Shown here piece after piece: positions 32,853 through 42,270 of a stretch of 64,000 nt of DNA. The notes beneath the pieces are model-generated. The model did not search any database, was not told the DNA's origin, and worked only from the letters and a program-made list of their open reading frames with translations. Location: positions 524,402 through 588,401 of the forward strand of contig NZ_RCCH01000001.1 of NCBI RefSeq assembly GCF_003663945.1. Reading direction: 5' to 3'. This stretch comes from Lacinutrix venerupis. Lineage in GTDB: Bacteria; Bacteroidota; Bacteroidia; Flavobacteriales; Flavobacteriaceae. The position numbers and the translations under genes were made by a program. Every line of letters starts with the position of its first letter. Position 1 is the first letter of the stretch.

Positions 32853-34955
32853 ATGGCAACTAACCTACAAACTCCTATAGATTACTTAAAAGGTGTTGGA
32901 CCAAATCGTGCCGATTTGCTTCGCAAAGAACTTGGTATACACACTTACCAAGATTTAATAAATCTATTTCCAAATCGCTATTTAGACCGTACAAAATACT
33001 ATAAAATTAACCAGTTAAACCCAAGTACGGCCGAAGTACAAATTATAGGAAAAATTACAAGTTTTAAGGAAGTCTCACAAAAAAGAGGCAAACGATTAGT
33101 AGCTACTTTTCAAGACGAAACTGGCACCATGGAATTGGTTTGGTTTCGAGGTCAAAAATGGATTCGTGAATCGCTAAAAAAAAATGTGCCTTACGTGATT
33201 TTTGGCAAAACAAATTTGTTTGGTGGCAAGTTTAACATGCCACATCCAGACATAGAATTAAAGACAGAACACGAGCAAAATTTACGCTCTACAATGCAAC
33301 CCATTTATCCTTCGACAGAGAAACTTTCAAACAAAGGAATCACTAACAGAATGATGATGAAAATCATGCAAAATCTGTTTATAGAAACGGGTGGAAAATT
33401 TGTTGAAACGCTCTCGAAAAACATCCTCGAAAATCTTAAAATAATTTCTAAATCTGAAGCCCTTTTTAACATCCATTTTCCTAAGAGTCCAGAGCTACTT
33501 TTCAAGGCACAATTTAGACTAAAATTTGAAGAATTATTTTACATACAATTACAATTAATTTTAAAAAATTTAATTCATAAATCTAAAATAAAAGGCTTTC
33601 CTTTTGAAAACGTTGGAGCACTTTTTAATACCTTTTTTAAACACCATTTACCGTTTGAATTAACTGGTGCACAAAAACGAGTACTTAAAGAAATTAGGGC
33701 AGATTTAGGTAGTAATGCACAAATGAACCGACTTTTACAAGGCGATGTTGGTTCTGGAAAAACAATTGTTGCACTAATGTCAATGTTAATGGCGCTTGAC
33801 AACGGTTTTCAAGCCTGCTTAATGGCGCCAACTGAAATTTTGTCAGTTCAGCACTATAATGGGTTATCTGAATTGTGTAAAGATTTGAAAATCAGTATTA
33901 AAATACTTACAGGTTCAAGTAAAACTTCAGAGCGTCGTGAAATACACGAAATGCTAGAAAATGGCGAATTAGACATCTTAATTGGCACTCACGCATTACT
34001 TGAAGATAAAGTAAAATTTAAAAATTTAGGACTGGCAATTATAGATGAGCAACATCGATTTGGAGTAAAGCAACGCTCTAAATTATGGAAAAAAAACACC
34101 TTTCCTCCTCACGTTTTAGTAATGACCGCAACACCAATTCCGCGAACATTAGCCATGTCGGTTTATGGTGATTTAGACATCTCAATTATTGACGAATTAC
34201 CACCCGGAAGAAAGGCCATAAAAACGGTTCATAGATACGACTCAAATAGGCTAAAAGTTTTTCAGTTTTTACGATCTGAAATCAAGAAAAAAAGACAGGT
34301 TTATATTGTCTATCCATTGATACAAGAAAGTGCTCAAATGGACTACAAAGATTTAATGGATGGCTACGAAAGTATTGCTCGAGATTTTCCTGCTCCAGAG
34401 TTTCAAATTTCTATTGTTCATGGCAAAATGAAACCTGCAGATAAGGAGTTCGAAATGCAAAGATTTATAAAAGGTCAAACACAAATTATGGTAGCAACAA
34501 CTGTAATTGAAGTTGGCGTAAATGTGCCAAATGCATCGGTAATGATTATTGAAAGCGCAGAGCGTTTTGGGCTTTCACAATTACACCAATTACGTGGTCG
34601 TGTTGGTCGTGGTGCAGAGCAAAGTTATTGCATTTTAATGACGAGCCATAAACTCTCAGAAAACAGTAAAAAACGCATTGAAACCATGGTAAGAACTAAT
34701 GATGGTTTTGAAATTGCCGAAGTAGATTTAAAACTTCGTGGTCCTGGAGATATTATGGGAACACAACAAAGCGGTATATTAAATCTTAGAATTGCAGATA
34801 TTGTAAAAGACAACGACATTTTACAACACGCTAGATATTACGCAAAAAAGGTTTTAGAAAAAGATCCATCGCTTGGCCACCCAGAAAATGCTGTAATTCT
34901 AGAAACATACAGGCAAATGAGTAAGTACAAGAATATTTGGAATTATATTAGCTAA
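32853..34955 (+). CDS. recG: ATP-dependent DNA helicase RecG
   Basis: 700 residues, full length. The N-terminal wedge/OB domain contains YLKGVGPNRADLL and GKITSFKEV. The helicase core has Walker A GDVGSGKT, motif II DEQHRFGV, TATPIPRT, ATTVIEVGVNVPNAS and the QLHQLRGRVGRG motif. RecG regresses stalled replication forks and branch-migrates Holliday junctions. It is divergent from the aminopeptidase gene, with a near-consensus -7 (TAATTTCG) close to the start. Confidence 0.97.
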   Translation: MATNLQTPIDYLKGVGPNRADLLRKELGIHTYQDLINLFPNRYLDRTKYYKINQLNPSTAEVQIIGKITSFKEVSQKRGKRLVATFQDETGTMELVWFRGQKWIRESLKKNVPYVIFGKTNLFGGKFNMPHPDIELKTEHEQNLRSTMQPIYPSTEKLSNKGITNRMMMKIMQNLFIETGGKFVETLSKNILENLKIISKSEALFNIHFPKSPELLFKAQFRLKFEELFYIQLQLILKNLIHKSKIKGFPFENVGALFNTFFKHHLPFELTGAQKRVLKEIRADLGSNAQMNRLLQGDVGSGKTIVALMSMLMALDNGFQACLMAPTEILSVQHYNGLSELCKDLKISIKILTGSSKTSERREIHEMLENGELDILIGTHALLEDKVKFKNLGLAIIDEQHRFGVKQRSKLWKKNTFPPHVLVMTATPIPRTLAMSVYGDLDISIIDELPPGRKAIKTVHRYDSNRLKVFQFLRSEIKKKRQVYIVYPLIQESAQMDYKDLMDGYESIARDFPAPEFQISIVHGKMKPADKEFEMQRFIKGQTQIMVATTVIEVGVNVPNASVMIIESAERFGLSQLHQLRGRVGRGAEQSYCILMTSHKLSENSKKRIETMVRTNDGFEIAEVDLKLRGPGDIMGTQQSGILNLRIADIVKDNDILQHARYYAKKVLEKDPSLGHPENAVILETYRQMSKYKNIWNYIS

Positions 34956-34968
34956 TACAATACCTTTG
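34937..34968 (+). promoter_or_regulatory. Bacteroidota-type promoter of miaE
   Basis: TTG (34937-34939), 21 nt, TACCTTTG (34961-34968), within and just after the end of recG and 18 bases before the miaE ATG. Confidence 0.65.
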
Positions 34969-34985
34969 CCAAAAAACAGTACATT

Positions 34986-35573
34986 ATGAGCATGCTTCAC
35001 TTAAAACTAGAAACCGATCCACGTTGGGTAACCATTGTAGAAAGTAATATTGAAGAAATTTTAACCGATCATGCTTGGTGCGAACAAAAAGCGGCTACAA
35101 ACGCTATAACAATAATCACCAACAATAGTGAACATGAAGAGTTGGTAACAGAGCTTATAAAATTAGCTCAAGAAGAATTGGAGCATTTCCAGATGGTTCA
35201 CGATATTATTAAAAAACGCGGCTACACTTTAGGTCGTGAGCGTAAAGACCATTACGTAAACCAATTGTATAAGTTTATGAATAAAGGCGGAAGCAGACAA
35301 CAAAGCTTTGTCGATCGCTTATTATTTTCTGCAATGATAGAAGCACGTAGTTGCGAACGTTTTAAACTTTTATCGAAACGTATAAAAGACAAAGAACTGT
35401 CTAAATTTTACCACGATTTAATGATTAGCGAAGCTGGACATTACACTACATTTATAACCTTTGCAAGAAAATATGGCAAAGGCATTGATGTAGATAAACG
35501 CTGGAAAGAGCTTGTAGCATTCGAAGGCGAATTAATTAAAAGCTACGGTAAAAGCGAAACCATTCACGGTTAA
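34986..35573 (+). CDS. miaE: tRNA-(ms2io6A)-hydroxylase MiaE
   Basis: 195 residues. Ferritin-like four-helix di-iron protein with ligand motifs E-(E)-L-E-H (AQEELEHFQMVH) and E-A-R-S-C-E-R-F, SEAGHYTTF in the later helices. MiaE hydroxylates the isopentenyl side chain of ms2i6A37 in tRNA, using O2. The length and motif order match the family. It has its own promoter at the end of recG. Confidence 0.93.
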   Translation: MSMLHLKLETDPRWVTIVESNIEEILTDHAWCEQKAATNAITIITNNSEHEELVTELIKLAQEELEHFQMVHDIIKKRGYTLGRERKDHYVNQLYKFMNKGGSRQQSFVDRLLFSAMIEARSCERFKLLSKRIKDKELSKFYHDLMISEAGHYTTFITFARKYGKGIDVDKRWKELVAFEGELIKSYGKSETIHG

Positions 35574-35656
35574 GCTTTTTTTTACTTCAACAACCTTTTA
35601 ACTTTTTATTGAGAGCGTTACGCGCTTCAAAATTGTAAATTTGGTAAAAACGCGCT

Positions 35657-36187
35657 ATGAAATTACTAGCTATAATTTTAACCATATTTACAATTACCAT
35701 GTCTACTCCTATTTTTACATTTTCTAAATCCGCAAATATTTCTAATTGGCGCATTATGGACGATGTTGTTATGGGCGGAAAATCTAACGGAACATTTTCA
35801 GTTAATAATGATGGATATGGCGTATTTAGTGGCAAAATATCTTTAGAAAACAACGGCGGCTTTTCATCTGTGCGTTATTCTATGGCAACCTTAAATGTTT
35901 CAGAAGCCTCTAAAATCACTATAAAATTGAAAGGTGATGGTAAAACCTATCAATTTAGAATTAAAGCCAATGCTGAAGATAGACATTCCTATATAAAACC
36001 GTTTACTACTAATGGCGAATGGCAAACCATAAGCATCGATTTAAACACAATGTATCCTGCTTTTAGAGGCAGAACTTTAGACATTCCTAATTTTGATAAA
36101 GCTTCAATAGAAGAACTTGTATTTTTAATAGGCAATAAAAAGGAAGAACATTTTAAATTACTTATAGAAAGCATCAGTTTACAATAA
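35657..36187 (+). CDS. CIA30-family protein
   Basis: 176 residues with an N-terminal hydrophobic, signal-like segment (about 1-22). The CIA30 (PF08547) core: WRIMDDVVMGGKSNGTF, GGFSSVRY, IKLKGDGKTYQFRIK and a closing I-G-N-K-K-E-x-x-F-K-L. The fold is a beta-sandwich related to carbohydrate-binding modules. In mitochondria CIA30 assists complex I assembly; in bacteria the role is unclear and is often mis-transferred. It lies between miaE and the FAD protein on the same strand. Confidence 0.88.
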   Translation: MKLLAIILTIFTITMSTPIFTFSKSANISNWRIMDDVVMGGKSNGTFSVNNDGYGVFSGKISLENNGGFSSVRYSMATLNVSEASKITIKLKGDGKTYQFRIKANAEDRHSYIKPFTTNGEWQTISIDLNTMYPAFRGRTLDIPNFDKASIEELVFLIGNKKEEHFKLLIESISLQ

Positions 36188-36219
36188 TCCTTTCCGTTTT
36201 AAAATTACAAAACAATTAA

Positions 36220-37968
36220 ATGAACCAACCTATAAAAACCATTGCTATAATTGGATGCGGACCAAGAGGTCTTTCTGCATTAGAAAATGTATTGATTGCT
36301 TTAGCAAAAGCTGAAACAAAAACACTACCTAAAATTATAATTTTCGAAAAATCTTCTCAATTAGGTTGTGGTTCTATTTACAACCTAGACCAGCCAGATA
36401 CTAATTGGCTAAACATTTCGGAACGCGCCTTAACCATTGCAAAAAGACCGACTTTAGAATTCGAAAATTTTAAAGTTGAAGGTTTTAAATCGTACCAGGA
36501 ATGGACAGGAAAAAGTAAAGGTGAAATTATAAACAACAAGCACGAAGTATTCCCAAAACGTTCTGAAATTGGTAAGTATTTAAAAGCACGTTACAACACT
36601 GTTGCAAAAACACTAGAAGAGTACAATATATTATCTGTTTTTAATGCCGAAGTTATAGAAGTTGAAAACAACAATCCGTGTTTTACAATTACTGTAAAAA
36701 GTGGCAAAACATATAATGCAGACGACGTTGTTTTAACTATTGGCCATCAAGAAACCGAATGTTCGCAACAGCTTAAAGACTGGTTAAAATATGCTAAAAA
36801 AAATAACGCAGTAAATTTATTTTTAAACCCATACCCAATAAAGCACTTATTATCGGTAAATTATAAAACCGAAGCACATACAGTTGGGTTAAGAGGTTTT
36901 GGTTTAGCCACTATAGATGTTGCTAGAGCTATTGTTAAAGCAAATGGAGGTAATTTTGAAGTAGTAGATAAAGAAACCAATAAAATGAAATATCATCCAA
37001 GAGAAAGCAGCTTAAAGCTTGTTCCCTTTTCTTTAGATGGTTTACCAATGGCAAGCAAACCTTTAAACTCTAAAATTGATGCATTATTTACACCAAGCGA
37101 TGCCAAAATATTAAGTTTTAAGTCTGAATTACTTCAAATTAGAGATAATAAAAATTATAGTAATGGTAACACTTTTTTAATTGAAGCTATAGCCACAGTA
37201 GTTGCACATCAATACATAAAATTAGGAAACCACGCGTACCAACATAATTTTACAGAAAAAGAATTAAAAGTAATAACCGAAGCTTATTTACAAGACAATA
37301 GTTTTACTCACGATTTAGTACTATCTCACGATAATGCACCAGAGGCTATAATTCAAGCCTATGTAGATATGGCAACTGCTACAAAACCTATTAGTTTAGA
37401 CTATTGCTTAGGTCAAGTGTGGCGTCATTGCGAACCTACTTTATACGCTATGATGTCTCACTCTAAACTAAAAGATAGTGTTATAAACCAAGTTATTGCT
37501 CTAGACGAGCGTATGAAACGTTATGCTTTTGGTCCGCCAATAGAAAGTTTACAGCAATTACTTGCATTAACCTATCAAGGCACACTAGATTTAAACTTTG
37601 TAAACGATCCAGACATTACTTTAAAAGAAAATGGTTGGCAACTACAAAAACACAATCAAGAAATTACGGTAGATACTATGATTAATGCGGTTTTAGACAG
37701 CCCAAAAATTGAGAAAGTAATCGCTCCTATTGTTACTAATTTATTGAGCGATAATTTAATTCAACCAATACACAGTAAACTTGGCGTTGATACCCAACCC
37801 AATGGATTAGTTAACTCTAATAATAAAAGACAGACACTAAATTTAGCAGTTTTAGGTAGGCTTGCCAAAGGTAGCGTAGTTGGTGTAGATGCTATTTTAG
37901 AATGTTTTGGACCCAGAATTAAAGATTGGGCTAATGGCGTTGTTGAACGATTAGAAAAGCTTAACTAA
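36220..37968 (+). CDS. FAD/NAD(P)-binding protein (NAD_binding_9 family)
   Basis: 582 residues. It starts with a dinucleotide-binding fingerprint IIGCGPRGLSALE (G-x-G-x-x-G variant GCGPRG) and a strand-end acidic residue (IIIFEKS). The PF13454 motif region continues LGCGSIYNLDQPDTNWLNIS. Later, TIGHQETE and GLRGFGLATIDVAR match the family's second dinucleotide segment. Such proteins resemble flavin monooxygenase/hydroxylase-like enzymes but their substrates are mostly unknown. It follows the CIA30 gene by 32 bases. Confidence 0.87.
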   Translation: MNQPIKTIAIIGCGPRGLSALENVLIALAKAETKTLPKIIIFEKSSQLGCGSIYNLDQPDTNWLNISERALTIAKRPTLEFENFKVEGFKSYQEWTGKSKGEIINNKHEVFPKRSEIGKYLKARYNTVAKTLEEYNILSVFNAEVIEVENNNPCFTITVKSGKTYNADDVVLTIGHQETECSQQLKDWLKYAKKNNAVNLFLNPYPIKHLLSVNYKTEAHTVGLRGFGLATIDVARAIVKANGGNFEVVDKETNKMKYHPRESSLKLVPFSLDGLPMASKPLNSKIDALFTPSDAKILSFKSELLQIRDNKNYSNGNTFLIEAIATVVAHQYIKLGNHAYQHNFTEKELKVITEAYLQDNSFTHDLVLSHDNAPEAIIQAYVDMATATKPISLDYCLGQVWRHCEPTLYAMMSHSKLKDSVINQVIALDERMKRYAFGPPIESLQQLLALTYQGTLDLNFVNDPDITLKENGWQLQKHNQEITVDTMINAVLDSPKIEKVIAPIVTNLLSDNLIQPIHSKLGVDTQPNGLVNSNNKRQTLNLAVLGRLAKGSVVGVDAILECFGPRIKDWANGVVERLEKLN

Positions 37969-38029
37969 AAACCTAATAGCAATTATACCATAGCTTTAGT
38001 TGTGCAAAAGTACACTTATAACAAAGTAT

Positions 38030-39241
38030 TTACTCTGCCACCAACTCTTCAACAAAAGTATTAAATTCGGTTTTAAAAGCTGTAAATTTTTCGCCAGTTG
38101 CAGGACCATTAAATCCTGTATGTATTTTACGCACTTTACCTTGCTTATCTACAAACACTGTTGTTGGATAGCTTAATACATGATTAAGCATTGGTAGTTT
38201 TTCTTGAGCTTTTTGCTTATTTGTAGTTCCTGTTTGCGCCAATAAAATTGGATATGTAATACCAATTCTATCTTGCAAACGCTTAATATTTGCAAAGGCT
38301 TTGTCTTCGGTTTTGGCATATTCAAAGGCTAAGGCTACAATCTCTAAATCTTTGTCTTTGTTTTGCTTATAAAACTCTGCATAATACTTACTTTCATCTA
38401 AACAATTAGGACACCAAGTTCCCATAATTTGTACCAATACTACTTTGTTTTTAAAACGTTCATCGCTTAAAGACACCATATTACCATTTGCATCTGGAAA
38501 AGTAAAAGCTAAGCTATTGTAACCTTTATTTAAATAGGTTAAATTATTAGCATCTGGTAGCTCATAATTTTCATTTCGTTTGGCTGTAAAAGGTTCTTTC
38601 CAGTGGTTTCCAGAGAAAAATGTACCGTTAATAGTAGAATCTGTTACTTTGCCCGTAAACAAAAAAGCATGGGCACCATCAAAAGTAGATAGCTTTAAAT
38701 TATCTCCAGAAATTACTCCTTCAAGAAAACGGTAATCTCCAGTTTCGGTTCTAAAAGTACCTGTAACCTTGTTTCCTTCTTGTTTAAAAATACCTTTAGC
38801 AATGTAGCGCTCACCTTCTACGTCTGGACTAAATACAGTTTCCCAATTTCCAGAGATATTAGCTTTAGCTTCTGTAGAGACATCAAACCTTGATTTGCTT
38901 TTTTTTGCTGTAAAAGGCACTACTCTATTTTTACCTTCTACTATAAAATTTCCGCTTAAAGTTTCATCTTTAATTTTCGCCGCTAAAAGCGCTTCAAAAA
39001 CTGGCATTTTTATAAACACAGAATCGTTACGGTATTTTATTTCATCTACTTCTATTTCTTCTTCAGCATTAAAAACAGTAAGATTATTAGCATCTTTTAC
39101 TTTAAATGTAAATGGTATTACATCTGTTTCATTAATTTTAATTTCTGCTCTATAGTCTCCAAAGCTTAAAAACTCTTGAGTAGACTTTTCTTGACAATTA
39201 AACATTAGAAAAATTAACAGGAAAGGAAAAAATAACTTCAT
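38030..39241 (-). CDS. TlpA-like thioredoxin-fold lipoprotein
   Basis: 403 residues. The lipoprotein signal ends in MFNC. The N-terminal ~220 residues are beta-rich and hold repeated W/G-x-F-x-G-x-x-x-x-x-F/P-F-T-A-K elements (PFTAKKS, PFTAKRN). The C-terminal ~150 residues are an AhpC/TSA-TlpA domain with active-site Cys277 and Cys280 (MGTWCPNC), cis-Pro in LSYPTTVF. It probably reduces or isomerises disulphides in the periplasm, as in cytochrome c maturation helpers. Monocistronic; the next gene upstream has its own terminator. Confidence 0.9.
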   Translation of the reverse strand: MKLFFPFLLIFLMFNCQEKSTQEFLSFGDYRAEIKINETDVIPFTFKVKDANNLTVFNAEEEIEVDEIKYRNDSVFIKMPVFEALLAAKIKDETLSGNFIVEGKNRVVPFTAKKSKSRFDVSTEAKANISGNWETVFSPDVEGERYIAKGIFKQEGNKVTGTFRTETGDYRFLEGVISGDNLKLSTFDGAHAFLFTGKVTDSTINGTFFSGNHWKEPFTAKRNENYELPDANNLTYLNKGYNSLAFTFPDANGNMVSLSDERFKNKVVLVQIMGTWCPNCLDESKYYAEFYKQNKDKDLEIVALAFEYAKTEDKAFANIKRLQDRIGITYPILLAQTGTTNKQKAQEKLPMLNHVLSYPTTVFVDKQGKVRKIHTGFNGPATGEKFTAFKTEFNTFVEELVAE

Positions 39242-39288
39242 AAAATATAATTTTTAAATAATAGTCGAAATAACAATAAATTACTCAC

Positions 39289-39318
39289 AAAAAAAAGACA
39301 TTACTCGCGTAATGCCTT
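39289..39318 (-). terminator. Intrinsic terminator of the charged exported protein gene
   Basis: On the minus strand a hairpin (GGCATTAC GCGA GTAATGTC with one mismatch) is followed by TTTTTTTT. Confidence 0.75.
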
Positions 39319-39359
39319 CTCATAAATTAAACATGAGGGAAGTTTAATCTATAAATTTA

Positions 39360-39644
39360 TTATTTGTCATCATCGTCTTCGTCTTCGTCAAGCTCTAAAT
39401 CATCTTCTTTTACACCTTCACCGTCTAAACGTCTTAATTCTATTTTCTTTTCTTCAACCTTTCTACTTTTAACAGTAGTATCGTCTTTAGTATCAAGAGT
39501 TTTAACTTCAACTTTTTCTTTTTCGACCTCTACTTTCTTTTCAACTTTTTTCTCTGCATCATCCTCTACTTGAGCTAATGCAAATTGTGTTCCTGCAAAA
39601 AACAAAGCAACTGCAAAAAACAATGTAATTTTTAAATGTTTCAT
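39360..39644 (-). CDS. Small, highly charged exported protein
   Basis: 94 residues from ATG 39644; a start nine codons further upstream would spoil the signal peptide. The signal peptide ends FALAQ. The mature ~65 residues are almost wholly Lys/Glu/Asp/Val, with K-x-V-E-x-E-K repeats and a run-like acidic tail (LELDEDEDDDDK). It is likely disordered or coiled-coil in the periplasm and could bind cations. No family is recognised. It is monocistronic with a terminator. Confidence 0.65.
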   Translation of the reverse strand: MKHLKITLFFAVALFFAGTQFALAQVEDDAEKKVEKKVEVEKEKVEVKTLDTKDDTTVKSRKVEEKKIELRRLDGEGVKEDDLELDEDEDDDDK

Positions 39645-39804
39645 TTTGTTGGTGGTATTAAAGTGGATCAATAATTAATATTATGCTTTAGTTACGTGTA
39701 CAAAATATTTTTAGACTTTTTAAAGACGGCTTTTAACATTTTATTATAATTTAATATTACAATAAAAAAGGGATTCTATGATTTAAAAAAGCCGTAACTA
39801 TTCT

Positions 39805-39812
39805 TATATTTG
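39805..39812 (+). promoter_or_regulatory. -7 box of pheT
   Basis: TATATTTG matches TAnnTTTG and lies 19 bases before the pheT ATG at 39832. No -33 TTG is seen. Confidence 0.5.
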
Positions 39813-39831
39813 CGCTCTTAAAGTTTACTAC

Positions 39832-42258
39832 ATGAAGATTTCTTATAACTGGATTAAACAATTTATAAAAACAGATTGGCCAGCAGAACAAACTAGCGAA
39901 TTACTTACAGACTTAGGTTTGGAAGTAGAAGGTTTAACCGCATACCAAAGTGTAAAAGGCGGATTACAAGGCGTTGTTGTGGGAGAGGTTTTAACTTGCG
40001 AGCAGCATAGTAATGCAGACAAACTTAAAGTTACTACCGTAAATATTGGTGCAGAAACACCTGTACAAATTGTTTGTGGCGCGCCAAATGTTGCTGCCGG
40101 ACAAAAAGTACCAGTAGCTACAATTGGTACCACTTTATATACCGAAGATGGTGAAGCATGGACCATTAAAAAAGGTAAAATAAGAGGAGAAGAAAGCTTT
40201 GGAATGATTTGTGCCGAAGACGAACTAGGTTTAGGAAAATCTCACGATGGCATTATGGTTTTAGCCGAAGATACTGTAGTTGGCACACCTTGTGCAGAAC
40301 TATTTAATATCGAAAATGATGAGGTTTTTGAAATTGGACTAACTCCAAACAGAGCCGACGCTATGAGCCATTTTGGTACTGCTCGAGATTTAAAAGCCGG
40401 CTTATTACATAAAGACATTAATTTAGAATTAATAACACCTTCTGTAAGTGCTTTTCATGTAGATAGCCGCTCTCTTAAAATAGATATAGAAGTTGCTAAT
40501 AACGAATTGGCACCACGCTATTGTGGTGTTACCATCTCTGGTGTAAAAGTTGGAGACTCGCCTGCTTGGATACAAAATAGATTAAAAGCCATTGGTTTAT
40601 CTCCAATTAATAATATTGTAGATGCAACAAATTATGTTTTACATGAATTAGGACAACCACTTCATGCTTTTGATGCAGATAAAATTTCTGATAATAAAAT
40701 TGAAGTTAAAACAGTAGAGAAAGGTACAAAATTTACTACTTTAGATGGTGTTGAGCGTGAATTACATGAAGACGATTTAATGATTTGTGATAGTGAAAAA
40801 CCTTTATGTATTGCTGGAGTTTTTGGAGGAATAGATTCTGGTGTAACTCAAAACACAAGAAATATTTTCTTAGAAAGTGCTTATTTTAATCCTGTAAGTG
40901 TTAGAAAAACCGCAAAACGCCATGCACTAAATACAGATGCCTCTTTTAGGTTTGAACGTGGTATCGATCCAAACATTACCGAGTATGCATTAAAACGTGC
41001 AGCTCTTTTAATTAAAGAAGTTGCTGGTGGAGAAATAACAAGTGATATATCAGACTTTTACTCTAATAAAATTGAAGATTTTCAAGTACACCTTTCTTTC
41101 GATAAAGTAACAAAACTAATTGGTCAAGAAATACCTAAAGAAACAATAAAAAGTATTTTATGGTCTTTAGAAATAAAAGTAAATAATGTTACAGAAACCG
41201 GTTTAGGTCTTACCATTCCAGCATATAGAAACGATGTACAACGTGAAGCAGATGTTATAGAAGAAATACTTCGTGTGTATGGATATAACAATATCCATAC
41301 AACAACTAAACTTAATGCATCAATTTCAAATTCGTCGAAATTTGAAGATCACAAACTACAAAATGTAATTGGTAATCAATTAGCTTCTCAAGGCTTTTAT
41401 GAGATTATGGCTAATTCATTAACAACACCAAGCTACATTACACTTAGTGAGCAATTAAAAGAAGAGCATAATGTTACAATTTTAAATCCTTTAAGTAATG
41501 ACTTGTCTGTTATGAGACAGTCTTTATTATTTTCTGGTCTAGAAGCTGTATCTTACAATATTAATAGAAGACGTAGTGATTTAAAGCTTTTTGAATTTGG
41601 AAAAACATATCACGATTACAACGGTACTCGTGAAGAATATAAACATTTAACTCTTTTTGTTACTGGAAATAAAACACAAGAAAGCTGGGTTTCTAAACAA
41701 CAAAAAGGAGATTTTTTCTATTTAAAAGGAACTATAGAAACTGCTTTAGAACGTTTAGGCATTTCTAGATACAAAACTACTTCTTCTAAAAATGATGCTT
41801 TTATAGAAGGTGTTCAATATAGCCAAGGCAAAATGGCATTAGTAGATTTTGGAATAGTTAAAAGCAAAACTTTAAAACATTTTGATATTAGTCAAGACGT
41901 ATTGTTTGCAGATTTTAATTGGGATAATATTATTGAAGTAGCAAAACGTAATAAAATTAAATTTACAGACATCCCTAAATATCCAGAAGTAAGACGTGAT
42001 TTCGCATTATTATTAGATGATAAAGTTACTTTTGATGATATCTATACCATAGCAAAACAAACCGAAAAACAATTGCTTAAAAATGTAAATTTATTTGATG
42101 TTTATCAAGGTAAAAACTTACCAAGCGGTAAAAAAAGTTACGCCGTAAGTTTTATGTTTCAAGATGAGCGCAAAACACTTACCGACAAAGTGGTTGATAA
42201 GATAATGAATAAGCTTCAAAGTAATTTTGAAAATAAACTTGGTGCAGAATTAAGATAA
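39832..42258 (+). CDS. pheT: Phenylalanyl-tRNA synthetase beta subunit
   Basis: 808 residues, full-length. It starts MKISYNWIKQFIKTDW, with tRNA-binding EMAP-like domain (VVGEVLTCEQHSNADKLKVT), GLTPNRADAMS, the B3/B4 editing region, B5 domain and FDX-ACB anticodon-binding C terminus (KYPEVRRDFALLLDD...FQDERKTLTD). PheT binds tRNA-Phe and edits mischarged Tyr. PheS is not adjacent, as is common in Bacteroidota. The next gene begins 12 bases later. Confidence 0.97.
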   Translation: MKISYNWIKQFIKTDWPAEQTSELLTDLGLEVEGLTAYQSVKGGLQGVVVGEVLTCEQHSNADKLKVTTVNIGAETPVQIVCGAPNVAAGQKVPVATIGTTLYTEDGEAWTIKKGKIRGEESFGMICAEDELGLGKSHDGIMVLAEDTVVGTPCAELFNIENDEVFEIGLTPNRADAMSHFGTARDLKAGLLHKDINLELITPSVSAFHVDSRSLKIDIEVANNELAPRYCGVTISGVKVGDSPAWIQNRLKAIGLSPINNIVDATNYVLHELGQPLHAFDADKISDNKIEVKTVEKGTKFTTLDGVERELHEDDLMICDSEKPLCIAGVFGGIDSGVTQNTRNIFLESAYFNPVSVRKTAKRHALNTDASFRFERGIDPNITEYALKRAALLIKEVAGGEITSDISDFYSNKIEDFQVHLSFDKVTKLIGQEIPKETIKSILWSLEIKVNNVTETGLGLTIPAYRNDVQREADVIEEILRVYGYNNIHTTTKLNASISNSSKFEDHKLQNVIGNQLASQGFYEIMANSLTTPSYITLSEQLKEEHNVTILNPLSNDLSVMRQSLLFSGLEAVSYNINRRRSDLKLFEFGKTYHDYNGTREEYKHLTLFVTGNKTQESWVSKQQKGDFFYLKGTIETALERLGISRYKTTSSKNDAFIEGVQYSQGKMALVDFGIVKSKTLKHFDISQDVLFADFNWDNIIEVAKRNKIKFTDIPKYPEVRRDFALLLDDKVTFDDIYTIAKQTEKQLLKNVNLFDVYQGKNLPSGKKSYAVSFMFQDERKTLTDKVVDKIMNKLQSNFENKLGAELR

Positions 42259-42270
42259 TATAATGCCTTT

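Noticed and set aside
39364..39573. Plus-strand Ser-rich open frame opposite the charged exported protein
   Set aside because: It is the mirror of the Asp/Glu/Lys codons on the minus strand, where a signal peptide and terminator fit a real gene.
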